64,000 nt of DNA, from contig NZ_CP197466.1 in NCBI RefSeq assembly GCF_052180255.1, positions 1,426,001-1,490,000 on the forward strand. The letters run 5' to 3'. Each line of letters opens with the position of its first letter. The stretch's first letter is position 1. The DNA is from Paenibacillus_AM sp052180255. Lineage in GTDB: Bacteria; Bacillota; Bacilli; Paenibacillales; NBRC-103111. Shown one piece after another: positions 1 to 9,124 of this stretch. The translations under genes were made by a program, and so were the position numbers. The notes under the pieces were generated by a model. It was not told the DNA's origin, did not search any database, and saw only the letters and a list, made by a program, of their open reading frames with translations.

Positions 1-1
1 T

Positions 2-790
2 GGGAAAAAGCAGATTTCTCAGCTTACATTCTTCGAGTACATCACAGGCATTACAATCGGTGATTTAGCAGGGTTTATATCGACAGATGTAGAGGCGAAT
101 TATTTACACGGCATGATTGCGATTATGGTGTGGTTTCTCATCCCCTTCTTTGTGGAATGGATATCTTTAAAGAGCACGAAGTTGCGCTATATTTTTGAAG
201 GGAAAGGGACAATTGTCATCCAACACGGGGTTATTTTAGAGAAAAATTTGGGGAAAGAACGCTTTACAGCAGACGAATTACTAGAGCAGCTGCGAGTCAA
301 GAATGTGTTTAATGCTGCCGATGTTGAATTTGCCATGTTAGAGACGACAGGCGAAATTAGTGTGCTGCTCAAGCCAGAAAAACAACCGCTAACTCCGCAG
401 CATTTGAATATGGTCCTGCCTGTTGAACATGAACCTGTGCTGTTAATTGCAGATGGCAGTATACGTAATGAAGGATTGAATGATTCAGGCCGCTCGAAAG
501 CTTGGCTGTATGCAGAACTTGAGAAGCTGGGCTTGTCTGTAAACGAAATATTTTTAGCGCAAGTGGACAGCATGGGCAAATTGTATGTCGATGTGTATGA
601 TGATCCCAATCATGTGACGAACAAAGGGAAAAATAATTCGGATCGGAAACAATTCCTTATAGATTTAAAGCAATGTCAATTTGATCTCATGAAGATGCTG
701 AAATCAACAGATGATCAAAATAAGAAAAGTATATATTTGGCGCAAATTCACCAGCTACATGAGATGAGGGATAAGTTCAAGCAAGCTTAG
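2..790 (+). CDS. DUF421/YetF-family membrane protein, 5' partial
   Basis: Membrane protein of the DUF421 (YetF) family, cut at its 5' end by the window edge; the frame is open from base 2. The visible part begins in the N-terminal transmembrane bundle, has a hydrophobic segment about 40 residues in, and then enters the soluble alpha/beta domain of the family with its K-S-T-K-L-R and V-I-Q-H-G stretch. A charged helical tail ends the protein. The biochemical role of the family is not established. The gene lies 36 bp upstream of spoVAC on the same strand. DUF421 genes are known to accompany some spoVA operons, so a spore-membrane role is a reasonable inference but is not shown by the sequence. 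The family call is strong, the function is not. Confidence 0.85.
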   Translation, partial: GKKQISQLTFFEYITGITIGDLAGFISTDVEANYLHGMIAIMVWFLIPFFVEWISLKSTKLRYIFEGKGTIVIQHGVILEKNLGKERFTADELLEQLRVKNVFNAADVEFAMLETTGEISVLLKPEKQPLTPQHLNMVLPVEHEPVLLIADGSIRNEGLNDSGRSKAWLYAELEKLGLSVNEIFLAQVDSMGKLYVDVYDDPNHVTNKGKNNSDRKQFLIDLKQCQFDLMKMLKSTDDQNKKSIYLAQIHQLHEMRDKFKQA

Positions 791-826
791 CATTTTTATC
801 CACTTAATGATTTGGAGGCAATGAAA

Positions 827-1300
827 ATGAGTGATAAGAAAAAACCAACTCCTGAGCAGATTCAGTATAAAAAGCTTGCCAAAAATATTGAGCCCAAAAG
901 ACCGCTGCTTCGAAATGTGATTCTTGCCTTTGTAGTGGGTGGATTCATTTGTGATATTGGACAAGTTCTGATGATGATGTACATGAAATGGTTTGGTTTT
1001 TCAAAAGAAACAGCTGGTAACCCAACTGTAGCAACATTAGTGTTAATTTCTGTCATTCTTACATCATTTGGCGTATACGATAAGATTGCCCAGTGGGCGG
1101 GTGCGGGTACTGCTGTTCCGGTGACAGGCTTTGCAAATTCGATGTGTTCAGCTGCGCTTGAGCATCGTAGTGAAGGACTGGTGCTCGGCGTTGGTGGTAA
1201 CATGTTTAAACTTGCAGGTTCAGTCATTGTGTTTGGAACCGTTGCTGCGTTTTTCGTAGGGATTTTCCAACTTATCTTCGGAACACCTGGGGGACATTGA
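827..1300 (+). CDS. spoVAC: Stage V sporulation protein AC
   Basis: Integral inner spore membrane protein of the SpoVA channel, which moves dipicolinic acid into the forespore and releases it in germination. The product is about 157 residues, the usual length. It has a charged N-terminus followed by several membrane segments, and the G-A-G-T-A-V-P-V-T-G-F-A-N-S loop shared by SpoVAC and SpoVAE. I chose the ATG at 827 because TTGGAGG at 812-818 sits 8 nt upstream; the ATG at 821 would be too close and a TTG at 812 overlaps the site. The stop is followed after one base by spoVAD, so the genes are co-transcribed. Confidence 0.95.
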   Translation: MSDKKKPTPEQIQYKKLAKNIEPKRPLLRNVILAFVVGGFICDIGQVLMMMYMKWFGFSKETAGNPTVATLVLISVILTSFGVYDKIAQWAGAGTAVPVTGFANSMCSAALEHRSEGLVLGVGGNMFKLAGSVIVFGTVAAFFVGIFQLIFGTPGGH

Positions 1301-1301
1301 G

Positions 1302-2315
1302 ATGTTAAAAGGAAAACAAACGTGGTTGTTTGATATACCTCCGATCATTGTCTCAACTGCTACTGTTGTAGGTCCAGAAGAGGGTAAAGGACCTCTAAAG
1401 AATGATTTTGATATCGTCCATGATGACACAACATTACAAGAGAACTCATGGGAAAAGGCTGAGAAAAAGCTCATGGAGCAAGCAGCTCAAATCGCCGTAC
1501 AAAAGGTGAATTTAAAAAACAGTGATATGCAGTTCTACATAGGCGGGGATTTGTTAAACCAGATTATTTCCGCCTCATTCTCAGCTCGTACATTAGCCAT
1601 ACCATATATTGGGATTTTCGGTGCCTGCTCGACCTCAATGGAAGGTCTCGCACTTGGTTCGATGATTGTCGCATCAGGAGGTGCACAGCATGTGCTGGTT
1701 GGCACTTGCTCACATAATAGCTCAGTAGAGAAGCAATTCCGTTATCCAACTGAGTATGGGTCTCAGAAGCCACCAACCGCGCAATTTACGGTTACGGGAG
1801 CGGGTGCTTGTGTGTTAGCTAGAACGGGCAAAGGTCCAAGGGTGACAGCGGCTACGATTGGTAAGGTTGTGGATATGGGCATTACGGATCCGTTTAACAT
1901 GGGGGCAGCGATGGCCCCTGCTGCGGTAGATACAATTGAGACACATTTTAAAGATTTGAAACGTGATCCAAGTTATTACGACCTAATTGTAACTGGAGAT
2001 TTAGCCGCTGTAGGGCACGAAATTGCAAAAGAGTTATTTAAACAACGTAATTTCCCGATTAAACATACGAAATTCCAAGATTGCGGTTTGATGATATATG
2101 ACCGAGAGAAGCAGGGGGTGCAAGCTGGTGGTTCTGGGGCTGCTTGCTCTGCAGTTGTTACCTATGGGACACTGATGAAAAAACTTCAATCGGGTGAGTT
2201 AAAACGCATTTTAGTAGTCGCGACAGGTGCGCTGTTATCCCCATTAACTTTTCAGCAAGACGAGAGTATTCCGTGTATTGCACATGCTGTAGCAATAGAG
2301 AACGGAGGGAATTAA
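1302..2315 (+). CDS. spoVAD: Stage V sporulation protein AD
   Basis: Soluble SpoVA subunit with a thiolase-like fold that binds dipicolinic acid at the spore inner membrane. The 337-residue product has the family start (K-Q-T-W-L-F at residues 5-10) and the conserved G-A-C-S-T-S-M-E-G segment around Cys109, equivalent to the thiolase nucleophile region though the family is not an active thiolase. Further Gly/Ala-rich thiolase-like stretches follow to the end. The ATG lies one base after the spoVAC stop, and the stop overlaps the first ATG of spoVAE, so translation is probably coupled. The central position in the AC-AD-AE trio makes the assignment secure. Confidence 0.96.
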   Translation: MLKGKQTWLFDIPPIIVSTATVVGPEEGKGPLKNDFDIVHDDTTLQENSWEKAEKKLMEQAAQIAVQKVNLKNSDMQFYIGGDLLNQIISASFSARTLAIPYIGIFGACSTSMEGLALGSMIVASGGAQHVLVGTCSHNSSVEKQFRYPTEYGSQKPPTAQFTVTGAGACVLARTGKGPRVTAATIGKVVDMGITDPFNMGAAMAPAAVDTIETHFKDLKRDPSYYDLIVTGDLAAVGHEIAKELFKQRNFPIKHTKFQDCGLMIYDREKQGVQAGGSGAACSAVVTYGTLMKKLQSGELKRILVVATGALLSPLTFQQDESIPCIAHAVAIENGGN

Positions 2316-2671
2316 TGATGATGCAGTTTGTGTGGGCTTTTCTAATTGGTGGAGCAATCTGTGTGGTGGGTCAATTGCTAATGGATGTGTTCAGGCTAAC
2401 TCCTGCACATACCATGAGTGCGTTAGTTGTTGCAGGTGCGATTCTTGATGGGGTTGGGCTCTATGATCCACTCATCCAATTTGCAGGGGCAGGAGCAACT
2501 GTGCCAATCACGAGTTTTGGGAATTCACTTGTACATGGGGCACTGATGGAGATTGAAGAGCATGGGTGGATTGGTGTTTTAATGGGGATATTCACTATTA
2601 CGAGTGCGGGGATATCGTCCGCGATCATCTTCTCTTTTCTGGCCTCTTTGTTCGTTAGACCTAAAGGATAA
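2315..2671 (+). CDS. spoVAE: Stage V sporulation protein AE (SpoVAEb type)
   Basis: Small integral membrane subunit of the SpoVA dipicolinate channel, about 118 residues and nearly all hydrophobic, with three to four predicted membrane segments. The loop G-A-G-A-T-V-P-I-T-S-F-G-N-S mirrors the one in SpoVAC, as expected for these paralogous subunits. Three consecutive in-frame ATGs occur at 2315, 2318 and 2321; CGGAGGG at 2303-2309 could serve any of them. I give the first, which overlaps the last base of the spoVAD stop. The frame stays open upstream into spoVAD, but that is not coding. A strong terminator follows, so this is the last gene of the operon. Confidence 0.93.
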   Translation: MMMQFVWAFLIGGAICVVGQLLMDVFRLTPAHTMSALVVAGAILDGVGLYDPLIQFAGAGATVPITSFGNSLVHGALMEIEEHGWIGVLMGIFTITSAGISSAIIFSFLASLFVRPKG

Positions 2672-2693
2672 ACAAACACTTTTTTATAGAAAA

Positions 2694-2736
2694 AACCTCG
2701 GTTCGTGCTAATCCACGGTAACCGAGGTTTTTTTTG
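2694..2736 (+). terminator. Rho-independent terminator of the spoVA operon
   Basis: A 10-bp perfect stem (AACCTCGGTT at 2694-2703 with AACCGAGGTT at 2720-2729) is followed by a run of T. It lies 22 bp after the spoVAE stop and closes the spoVA operon before the moxR gene. Confidence 0.9.
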
Positions 2737-2839
2737 TATAGTCGATTATACAACTTTTAATTGTAAGAGTATTCTTATATTTAGTAATATAGAATTAATT
2801 ACCATCCTATATATCCACAATCTAAGGAGGATTCACTTA

Positions 2840-3799
2840 ATGGCAATATTTTCAGAAGAAATCCCCAATATTCTTAAACATATTAAAAGTAATTTAGAAG
2901 GATGTATTCATGGGAAACCAGCGGAAATCAATCTATTGTTAACCGCGCTTTTGGCCAAGGGTCATGTCTTAATTGAAGATGTTCCTGGAACGGGAAAGAC
3001 TGTGTTTGTGAAAGCGCTTGCCAAGTCCATTGAAGGGCAGTTCCGAAGAATTCAATGTAACCCTGATTTGCTTCCTACGGATGTAACGGGCGTTTCAATC
3101 TATCATCCGAAAGAAGAGCAGTTTATTTTTCGACCAGGTCCGTTATTTACGAACTTATTATTAGTAGATGAAATTAATAGAGCCACGACGAAGACACAAT
3201 CCGCGCTGCTTGAAGCAATGGAAGAGAAAGTGGTAACGATGGATGGAGAGGGACATGCGCTTCCAGAACCATTTATGATGTTAGCGACTCAGAATCCAAT
3301 TGATTTTGAAGGTACATATTCCCTGCCAGAAGCTCAATTAGATCGATTTATGTTCAAGTTGTCACTTGGATATCCGGATCAAGCGACTGAGCACAAAATG
3401 ATCCTATCTCAGGAAGAATCCCATCCACTTGAACGATTAGCTGCAGTTGCGGATATTCAGCAAATCCAAGCGATACAAGAACATGTTCACAAGGTACACT
3501 TGGACGAGTCGGTCGCGGCATACATTGTGGATATTACTAGGGCAACACGGGTACATCCTTCGGTATATTTAGGCGCTTCACCACGGGCTACGCTTGCTTT
3601 CGTCCATGCTGCAAAAGCATTCGCCTTAATCAATGGCAGAAGCTTCGTTCTCCCAGATGATGTGAAGTATCTAGCACCCTATATATTGAGTCATCGGATC
3701 TTAATTCATAGTGGAGCTAGAATGGAAGGAGCGAATGTTAATTCAGTTCTACAATCCATTCTTGAGCAGGTGAAAGTACCTGTCCGATTGGAGAAATAA
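2840..3799 (+). CDS. MoxR-family AAA+ ATPase
   Basis: Cytoplasmic AAA+ ATPase of the MoxR family (319 residues), thought to act as a chaperone or remodelling factor for partner proteins encoded next to it. Walker A G-T-G-K-T lies at residues 50-54 and Walker B L-L-L-V-D-E at about 106-111, followed by the sensor-like A-T-Q-N-P-I-D segment and the C-terminal AAA lid. The ATG at 2840 is preceded by AAGGAGG at 2824-2830 and is preferred over an upstream in-frame extension that overlaps the spoVA terminator. The DUF58 gene follows after 4 bp, then the transglutaminase gene: the common MoxR-DUF58-TgpA module. The substrate is unknown. Confidence 0.93.
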   Translation: MAIFSEEIPNILKHIKSNLEGCIHGKPAEINLLLTALLAKGHVLIEDVPGTGKTVFVKALAKSIEGQFRRIQCNPDLLPTDVTGVSIYHPKEEQFIFRPGPLFTNLLLVDEINRATTKTQSALLEAMEEKVVTMDGEGHALPEPFMMLATQNPIDFEGTYSLPEAQLDRFMFKLSLGYPDQATEHKMILSQEESHPLERLAAVADIQQIQAIQEHVHKVHLDESVAAYIVDITRATRVHPSVYLGASPRATLAFVHAAKAFALINGRSFVLPDDVKYLAPYILSHRILIHSGARMEGANVNSVLQSILEQVKVPVRLEK

Positions 3800-3803
3800 T
3801 TCG

Positions 3804-5072
3804 ATGGAGAGACGAGTTGTTAATCGTACATTTAACGATAAAAAGCTTCCGAAATCATTCTGGTATTTATGTGCATTCTTTCTGTTCACATTATTCTTCC
3901 TATTATTTCAGGGTGGGAAACTTGCAGTCATGCTGTTCATTTTTTCACTCGTCTTCTGTATCTACGTATATTTAGGGCGATGGAGCGGTATTCGCCAGGC
4001 GATAGGTTCACGAACGTTTCTTAACACGCATGGAAATATTCAATTAGAAGCGGGTCAAAGTCTAGAGTCACAAATTGTTATGTATATTCCTGGTTACTGG
4101 CCGATTCCTTATGTGAGAGTAAAAGAAAGTCTTGTTCGTCGTAATGGAGAAGGGGTTATGCAGGAAGGGACATTTGTACCGGATTGGGCGCGCAGAGGTG
4201 TTGTGAATTTTAGCTCGCCTCCACTTCGCAGAGGGATTTATTCTTTTGATCGAACAGAGTTAACGACGGTAGATGTATTCGGAATCTTTGAACATAAAGG
4301 CGAAATTCAATTGCCCTATTCCATCATTGTGTTTCCCAAAACAGCAGAACTTGGGTATTGGACACAATTTCAACAATTGATGAAAGGTATCGAGCACCAC
4401 ACCGTATCTACGTTAGCACACCGGGAAACGACACAAATTAATGGAGTCAGAGAATATAACTATGGCGATCGGCTATCTCGCATCCATTGGAATGCAACTG
4501 CGAAGACAGGCACGTGGAAATCAAAGGAATTTGAACGTGAATCACTGCCTATTACGGTTGTGGTACTGGATCGTTGGCAAAAATCGTATTCCAGCTCGGA
4601 AGAATTCGAGTTAGCCGTATCCGTAACAGCCTCTTTATTAAAATATGGTTCTCACAATCAGCTGCCATTTGGATTGTTGACGACGGGTGGGAATGGTACC
4701 TTGTTTCACTCCAAAGTGAAGAGCGACCATTTTAAAGAAATGACCCAGCATCTTGTAGAAGTAGAGCCTGATGGATGGCAGAGTATGGAAGAATCTTTAC
4801 AGCAATACGCTAAAGAATGGAAGCGTGGGACATTGTTCGTATTTGTGTCTCCTCGTAAAAATCAGGAAATGCTTACCTATATGAAGCATCTGGAAGCCCA
4901 AGGGATGCATGGGTGTCATATCTTAATTGATCTCAAACCTGTTTCATCCAAAACAACAATTCAAAGTGAAGAATGGGTCCACCAACTTCGTAAAAGTGGG
5001 ATATTGGGGTATTCCATTTCAAGTTTAGAAGCACTTCCGACTGCATTAGGGGGGGCGAAACTGCATGTCTAA
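3804..5072 (+). CDS. DUF58 domain-containing membrane protein
   Basis: Protein of 422 residues with two adjacent membrane segments near the N-terminus (about residues 16-55) and a large cytoplasmic part with the DUF58 core (Y-N-Y-G-D-R-L-S-R-I-H-W-N-A-T-A-K-T-G), which is related to von Willebrand factor A-like folds. DUF58 proteins are encoded beside MoxR ATPases and probably form a complex with them at the membrane, but no enzymatic role is established. The start lies 4 bp after the moxR stop, with a GGAG site inside the end of moxR. The last 8 bases overlap the transglutaminase gene. Family assignment is firm; the function is inferred from context only. Confidence 0.9.
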   Translation: MERRVVNRTFNDKKLPKSFWYLCAFFLFTLFFLLFQGGKLAVMLFIFSLVFCIYVYLGRWSGIRQAIGSRTFLNTHGNIQLEAGQSLESQIVMYIPGYWPIPYVRVKESLVRRNGEGVMQEGTFVPDWARRGVVNFSSPPLRRGIYSFDRTELTTVDVFGIFEHKGEIQLPYSIIVFPKTAELGYWTQFQQLMKGIEHHTVSTLAHRETTQINGVREYNYGDRLSRIHWNATAKTGTWKSKEFERESLPITVVVLDRWQKSYSSSEEFELAVSVTASLLKYGSHNQLPFGLLTTGGNGTLFHSKVKSDHFKEMTQHLVEVEPDGWQSMEESLQQYAKEWKRGTLFVFVSPRKNQEMLTYMKHLEAQGMHGCHILIDLKPVSSKTTIQSEEWVHQLRKSGILGYSISSLEALPTALGGAKLHV

Positions 5073-7314
5073 ACCCAAGAAGAGTTGGATGCATATTGTG
5101 TTTATTCAGGATTTTCTAAATCGAGCGATGGTTGTATTCATTGGTATTTTTTTGTTGCAATTTGTTCAATGGATGATTAAAGAACCAGGTGTATGGGCTC
5201 CAACTACAGCATTGCTAATCAAGATTACTTTATTAATCGTTGCGGTTTCCTTTTTAATCCCTCGGATTCCAAGTGCGCTACGAATTGTCATTCAAATGAT
5301 TGCAATTCTAATTGTGCATGGGGTATACCTCGATTATCACTGGATTCCATTAAAAAAAGTTTCGTTGGAACAATTCATGATTTTCTGGGATCAGAATGCA
5401 TCTCAATTAGCACCTTACATTTTCTTTTCCCTTGTAACTTGGTTTGTTTACTTAGTTGCTATTCATTTGTTCACGAATAAAAAATGGCTGATCTTCTTTG
5501 TTGTTCTCAGCATTATCGTATTATGTACGCGAGATTCATTTTCTAATTTAACTTTGTGGCAAGAAGTTGCCGGTGTGATGGTATCCGGCAGTCTGTTATT
5601 TGTTATTAATCATATTCAGAGATTGAAAAGTCAGGCACCTGACACGGTGTTAAAGCTTGCTAGAAAACCGTTCCCGTTTCTGATTCCTCTTGCCTGCCTA
5701 GGTGTCTTATGTTGGCTAATTATTGTTTATTCTCCATCGATGACTCCAATTCTGACCGATCCTTATACAGCATGGAAGCGATATCACGGGGAGTCCGTTC
5801 AGCGATTCATTGATGAATCTGGCGTTAGTAAAATGTTGAATTTTGGAAACGCCTCATCTGGATACAGTCGGGATGATGGTAAGCTCGGAGGGGGGTTCCA
5901 ATTTGACTACGTGACAGTTATGACGGTTCAAACTTCTCAACGTGGATATATGCGTGGGGAAACGCGTAGTGTATACACGGGTAAGGGATGGGAAAAGTCT
6001 TCGGAATCAGTTGATAAAGGTGTAGAAGTTGCTCTCAATGAGAAGTTTATCCATGATGCATCAGTAGATCAGTCAAAGCTTAAAACAAAAGATGTAACCG
6101 TGAAAGTGAATATGGCGTCATCGAAATCTTATCCAGTCTTATTTGGCCCAGCGTCCATACAATCTATTGCCGAACAAGATGGAAAGAGTATTGCGATCTC
6201 TCAGCTGGGATGGACCAAACAAGATGAAGTCATACATTTTACGGGGCAAAATAATTTTCCTAGTCACTATACGCTTACCACAAGTATGCCGATGGTTGAT
6301 CCAAATGAACTGCGAAGTGTTGTATTTGATTCAAGACTTTCGCCTAAATGGAACACATACTTGAGCTTGCCTAAAGAATTGCCTGATCGTGTAAAGAAGC
6401 TTGCTGAATCACTAGCCAATCAAGCAAGTAATCCTTATGATAAGGTGAAGAATATTGAACGCTATTTAGCAGAGAAGTATAAATATACGAGCACACCAGA
6501 TATGAAAAAAGGTAAAAGTGATGATTTCGTGGATCAATTTTTATTTGAAACCCAAGAAGGGTACTGTGATTACTTCTCAACAGCAATGGTGGTGATGGCA
6601 CGTTCGATTGGAATGCCTGCTCGCTGGGTAAAGGGTTTTACATCGGGTGTATCGGAGAGGTCTGATCTACAAGAATCGATTAGAAGTCGCAGCGCTATGC
6701 AAAGTCCGACAGATCCCAACGGAGAAGAAACGTATGTGATCCGTAACGCAGATGCACATTCATGGGCTGAGGTCTATTTTCCAGGTTGGGGATGGATTCC
6801 ATTCGAAGCAACAGCTGGATTTACCTTTCCTTCTGTTCTTGATCATCAAGAAATCATCGCTCCAGTAGAAGTGAAGAATCAGCCGAACCAAGCCGTAGAT
6901 TCGGATATTCCTGCTCCATCCAAATGGGCTGTTTGGGTAACAAGTGGCGGAGTCATCCTAGCATTGGCCATGTTAGCTTATTATTTGTATAGACGGTATG
7001 GTGGGAATTTCTTGCAAAATTTTCTTCAGAACCGGAGGCAGCGTAGATTCGCAAATAATTACAACAAGATTATCTTGATGGAAATCAATCGCTGGCTTAA
7101 GTTCTCACGTCGCAAAGGATATATCAGACATGAACATGAAACGATGCGTGAGACTTTAATGCGCTGGTCTAATCAAAGCATATGGCTAAAAGCTGATCTG
7201 GAAAGGCTGCTTCAACTATTCGAAAGTTCCAAGTATAGCGGCGAATCATTAACAAGAGAAGATTGGGTACATGCACACAAGACGATGATTAAGCTGCGAA
7301 CTGCGATGAAATAA
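5065..7314 (+). CDS. Transglutaminase-like membrane protein (TgpA family)
   Basis: Membrane protein of 749 residues: six or so N-terminal transmembrane segments (about 1-220), an extracytoplasmic domain, a transglutaminase core and, after one more membrane segment (about 615-635), a C-terminal DUF4129-like cytoplasmic tail. The candidate catalytic Cys501 lies in E-G-Y-C-D-Y-F-S and His565 in N-A-D-A-H-S-W; the third position of the triad, usually Asp in W-x-P-F-D, reads Glu in W-I-P-F-E. The gene overlaps the DUF58 gene by 8 bp and ends at a terminator, so it is the last member of the MoxR-DUF58-TgpA operon. The substrate, possibly an envelope protein or peptide, is not known. Confidence 0.9.
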   Translation: MSKPKKSWMHIVFIQDFLNRAMVVFIGIFLLQFVQWMIKEPGVWAPTTALLIKITLLIVAVSFLIPRIPSALRIVIQMIAILIVHGVYLDYHWIPLKKVSLEQFMIFWDQNASQLAPYIFFSLVTWFVYLVAIHLFTNKKWLIFFVVLSIIVLCTRDSFSNLTLWQEVAGVMVSGSLLFVINHIQRLKSQAPDTVLKLARKPFPFLIPLACLGVLCWLIIVYSPSMTPILTDPYTAWKRYHGESVQRFIDESGVSKMLNFGNASSGYSRDDGKLGGGFQFDYVTVMTVQTSQRGYMRGETRSVYTGKGWEKSSESVDKGVEVALNEKFIHDASVDQSKLKTKDVTVKVNMASSKSYPVLFGPASIQSIAEQDGKSIAISQLGWTKQDEVIHFTGQNNFPSHYTLTTSMPMVDPNELRSVVFDSRLSPKWNTYLSLPKELPDRVKKLAESLANQASNPYDKVKNIERYLAEKYKYTSTPDMKKGKSDDFVDQFLFETQEGYCDYFSTAMVVMARSIGMPARWVKGFTSGVSERSDLQESIRSRSAMQSPTDPNGEETYVIRNADAHSWAEVYFPGWGWIPFEATAGFTFPSVLDHQEIIAPVEVKNQPNQAVDSDIPAPSKWAVWVTSGGVILALAMLAYYLYRRYGGNFLQNFLQNRRQRRFANNYNKIILMEINRWLKFSRRKGYIRHEHETMRETLMRWSNQSIWLKADLERLLQLFESSKYSGESLTREDWVHAHKTMIKLRTAMK

Positions 7315-7330
7315 GTAATCTAATCGGGAG

Positions 7331-7367
7331 AAACCCTGCTCGCAATCGTGCGACAGGGTTTTTTTGT
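7331..7367 (+). terminator. Rho-independent terminator after the transglutaminase gene
   Basis: A two-part hairpin: the outer stem AAACCCTG (7331-7338) pairs with CAGGGTTT (7354-7361) and the inner stem TCGCA pairs with TGCGA around a 4-base loop. T residues follow. It separates the MoxR module from yqeG. Confidence 0.92.
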
Positions 7368-7381
7368 TGATTGGAATCCTT

Positions 7382-7411
7382 TTGCAACGTAAAGAATAAG
7401 TGTGGTATAGT
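7382..7411 (+). promoter_or_regulatory. Probable sigma-A promoter of the yqeG operon
   Basis: TTGCAA at 7382-7387 and TATAGT at 7406-7411, 18 bp apart, lie just downstream of a terminator and 36 bp before the yqeG start. The match and position are good, but no transcript evidence exists. Confidence 0.55.
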
Positions 7412-7446
7412 TTCGTATAGATTAGGAACATTTTGGGGTGAACCAT

Positions 7447-7944
7447 TTGTTTACAAAGCTCGTGCCTAAACAGTCCGCTCGGACCGTGTATGAAATAGAT
7501 ATACAGCAGCTGTGGAACCAAGGAAAACGTGGGATTATTACGGATTTGGATAACACATTAGTTGGGGCCAAAGATCCTTTGGCTACGCCTGAGTTAATTG
7601 TCTGGCTTGATGGTGTACGTGAAATAGGGTTTAAAGTGATCATCGTGTCAAATAATTATCATGGACGTGTATCTGCTTTTGCAGATCCTTTAAACATTCC
7701 ATTTATTCATGCCGCGAAGAAACCGACAAGCAATCCTTTTCATAAAGCGATGGAATTGCTCGGCACTTCAGCGGATGAAACAGTCGTGATTGGCGATCAA
7801 ATGATGACAGATATCTTTGGCGGTAATCGTCTAGGATTATACACCATTCTGGTTGATCCAATTACACCTAAGGATGAGGGCGTGTTCACGAAAGTCGTTA
7901 ATCGAACACTGGAAAAAGTGGCATTACGCTTTATGAAGAAATGA
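7447..7944 (+). CDS. yqeG: YqeG-family HAD-superfamily phosphatase (IIIA type)
   Basis: HAD-superfamily phosphatase of the YqeG family, 165 residues. The nucleophile motif I-T-D-L-D-N-T is at residues 31-37, with Asp33 and Asp35 as the catalytic pair; V-S-N-N and the G-D-Q-M-M-T-D motif 4 follow. The physiological substrate in bacteria is not settled. I chose the TTG at 7447 (giving M-F-T-K-L-V-P, the usual start of the family) because GGGGTGA at 7435-7441 is 5 nt upstream; the GTG at 7438 lies inside that site. It is the first gene of the conserved run yqeG-yqeH-aroE-yhbY-nadD-yqeK-rsfS. Confidence 0.92.
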   Translation: MFTKLVPKQSARTVYEIDIQQLWNQGKRGIITDLDNTLVGAKDPLATPELIVWLDGVREIGFKVIIVSNNYHGRVSAFADPLNIPFIHAAKKPTSNPFHKAMELLGTSADETVVIGDQMMTDIFGGNRLGLYTILVDPITPKDEGVFTKVVNRTLEKVALRFMKK

Positions 7945-7981
7945 TGACTTGCTAAAGCAAGACCAGGAGGACAAGTAAAGA

Positions 7982-9094
7982 ATGAGTGAAGAAGTTTTAT
8001 ATTGTGCGGGTTGTGGGGTAAAGTTGCAGCTAGAGGACCCAAGCAAGCTTGGTTTCGTTCCGCCAGAAGCATTTTTAAAGGAACCTGTAATTTGTCAGCG
8101 TTGTTATCGGATTAAGCATTATAATGAAGCAAGTTCAATCGCACTGGATCAAGATGACTTTTTGAAAATATTAGGTGGCATCGGCAAGACGAATTCGCTT
8201 GTCGTAAACATCGTGGATATTTTTGATTTCGAGGGTAGTATGATTGCAGGTTTGCAGCGGTTTGTAGGAAACAATCCGGTCATTCTTGTCGTCAATAAAA
8301 TTGACTTGTTACCAAAAGTAACGAACTATAACCGGATCGTGAATTGGGTGCAAAAACAGGCGAAGCAATGGGGTCTGCGTGTTGCGGATGTTGTCCTGTG
8401 CTCGGCCAAGCGGAATATGGGATTTGAACGGGTGATTGAATCTTTAGGGGAGCACCGCGGTAATCAAGATATTTATGTCGTGGGTGCAACGAATGTCGGT
8501 AAATCTACACTCATTAATCGATTGATCTCGGATTTCAGTGATCTTGGGTCGGAGCTAACAACCTCATCATATCCAGGAACGACGCTGGATTTAGTGAAAA
8601 TCCCACTTGAAGATGGTAAATCGATTATTGATACACCAGGAATCGTGTACAAGCATCGTTTAACGGAGCTTATTTCACGTCGTGATTTGGCGAAGGTAAT
8701 GCCAAGCGCAACGATTAAGCCAATGATCTACCAATTAAACGAGGAACAGACGTTGTTTGTTGGAGCGCTTGCCCGATTTGATTTTATTAAAGGCGATCGT
8801 CAATCGTTCACTTTCTATATTTCTAATGCGCTTAAACTTCATCGCACGAAGCTTGAAAGAGCAGACGATTTATACGCCAACCATAAAGGCGAACTCTTAA
8901 CTCCACCGACTAAAGATGAAGTTGAGAACTTGCCAAAATTCGTGAAGCAGCAGATCTCGATACCACGTAATAAGCAAATGGATATTATGATCTCTGGACT
9001 TGGCTGGATTAAAGTGAACAGTACAGCAGGTGCGGAAGTTGCGGTTCATGTGCCAAAAGGTGTTAAGGTTGTTGTTCGTGAGTCGTTAATATAG
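7982..9094 (+). CDS. yqeH: Ribosome biogenesis GTPase YqeH
   Basis: Circularly permuted GTPase needed for 30S subunit assembly. A four-cysteine zinc finger opens the protein (Cys8, Cys11, Cys38, Cys41). The G motifs follow in permuted order: G4 N-K-I-D near 105, G5 S-A-K at 141, G1 G-A-T-N-V-G-K-S at 168-175, and G3 D-T-P-G at 217-220. The C-terminal part is the RNA-binding region of the family. Its length of 370 residues is normal. AGGAGG at 7965-7970 precedes the ATG. It lies between yqeG and aroE as in Bacillus. Confidence 0.97.
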   Translation: MSEEVLYCAGCGVKLQLEDPSKLGFVPPEAFLKEPVICQRCYRIKHYNEASSIALDQDDFLKILGGIGKTNSLVVNIVDIFDFEGSMIAGLQRFVGNNPVILVVNKIDLLPKVTNYNRIVNWVQKQAKQWGLRVADVVLCSAKRNMGFERVIESLGEHRGNQDIYVVGATNVGKSTLINRLISDFSDLGSELTTSSYPGTTLDLVKIPLEDGKSIIDTPGIVYKHRLTELISRRDLAKVMPSATIKPMIYQLNEEQTLFVGALARFDFIKGDRQSFTFYISNALKLHRTKLERADDLYANHKGELLTPPTKDEVENLPKFVKQQISIPRNKQMDIMISGLGWIKVNSTAGAEVAVHVPKGVKVVVRESLI

Positions 9095-9124
9095 TGATCA
9101 CAAGTCGCTAAGGGGGAATAGCGC

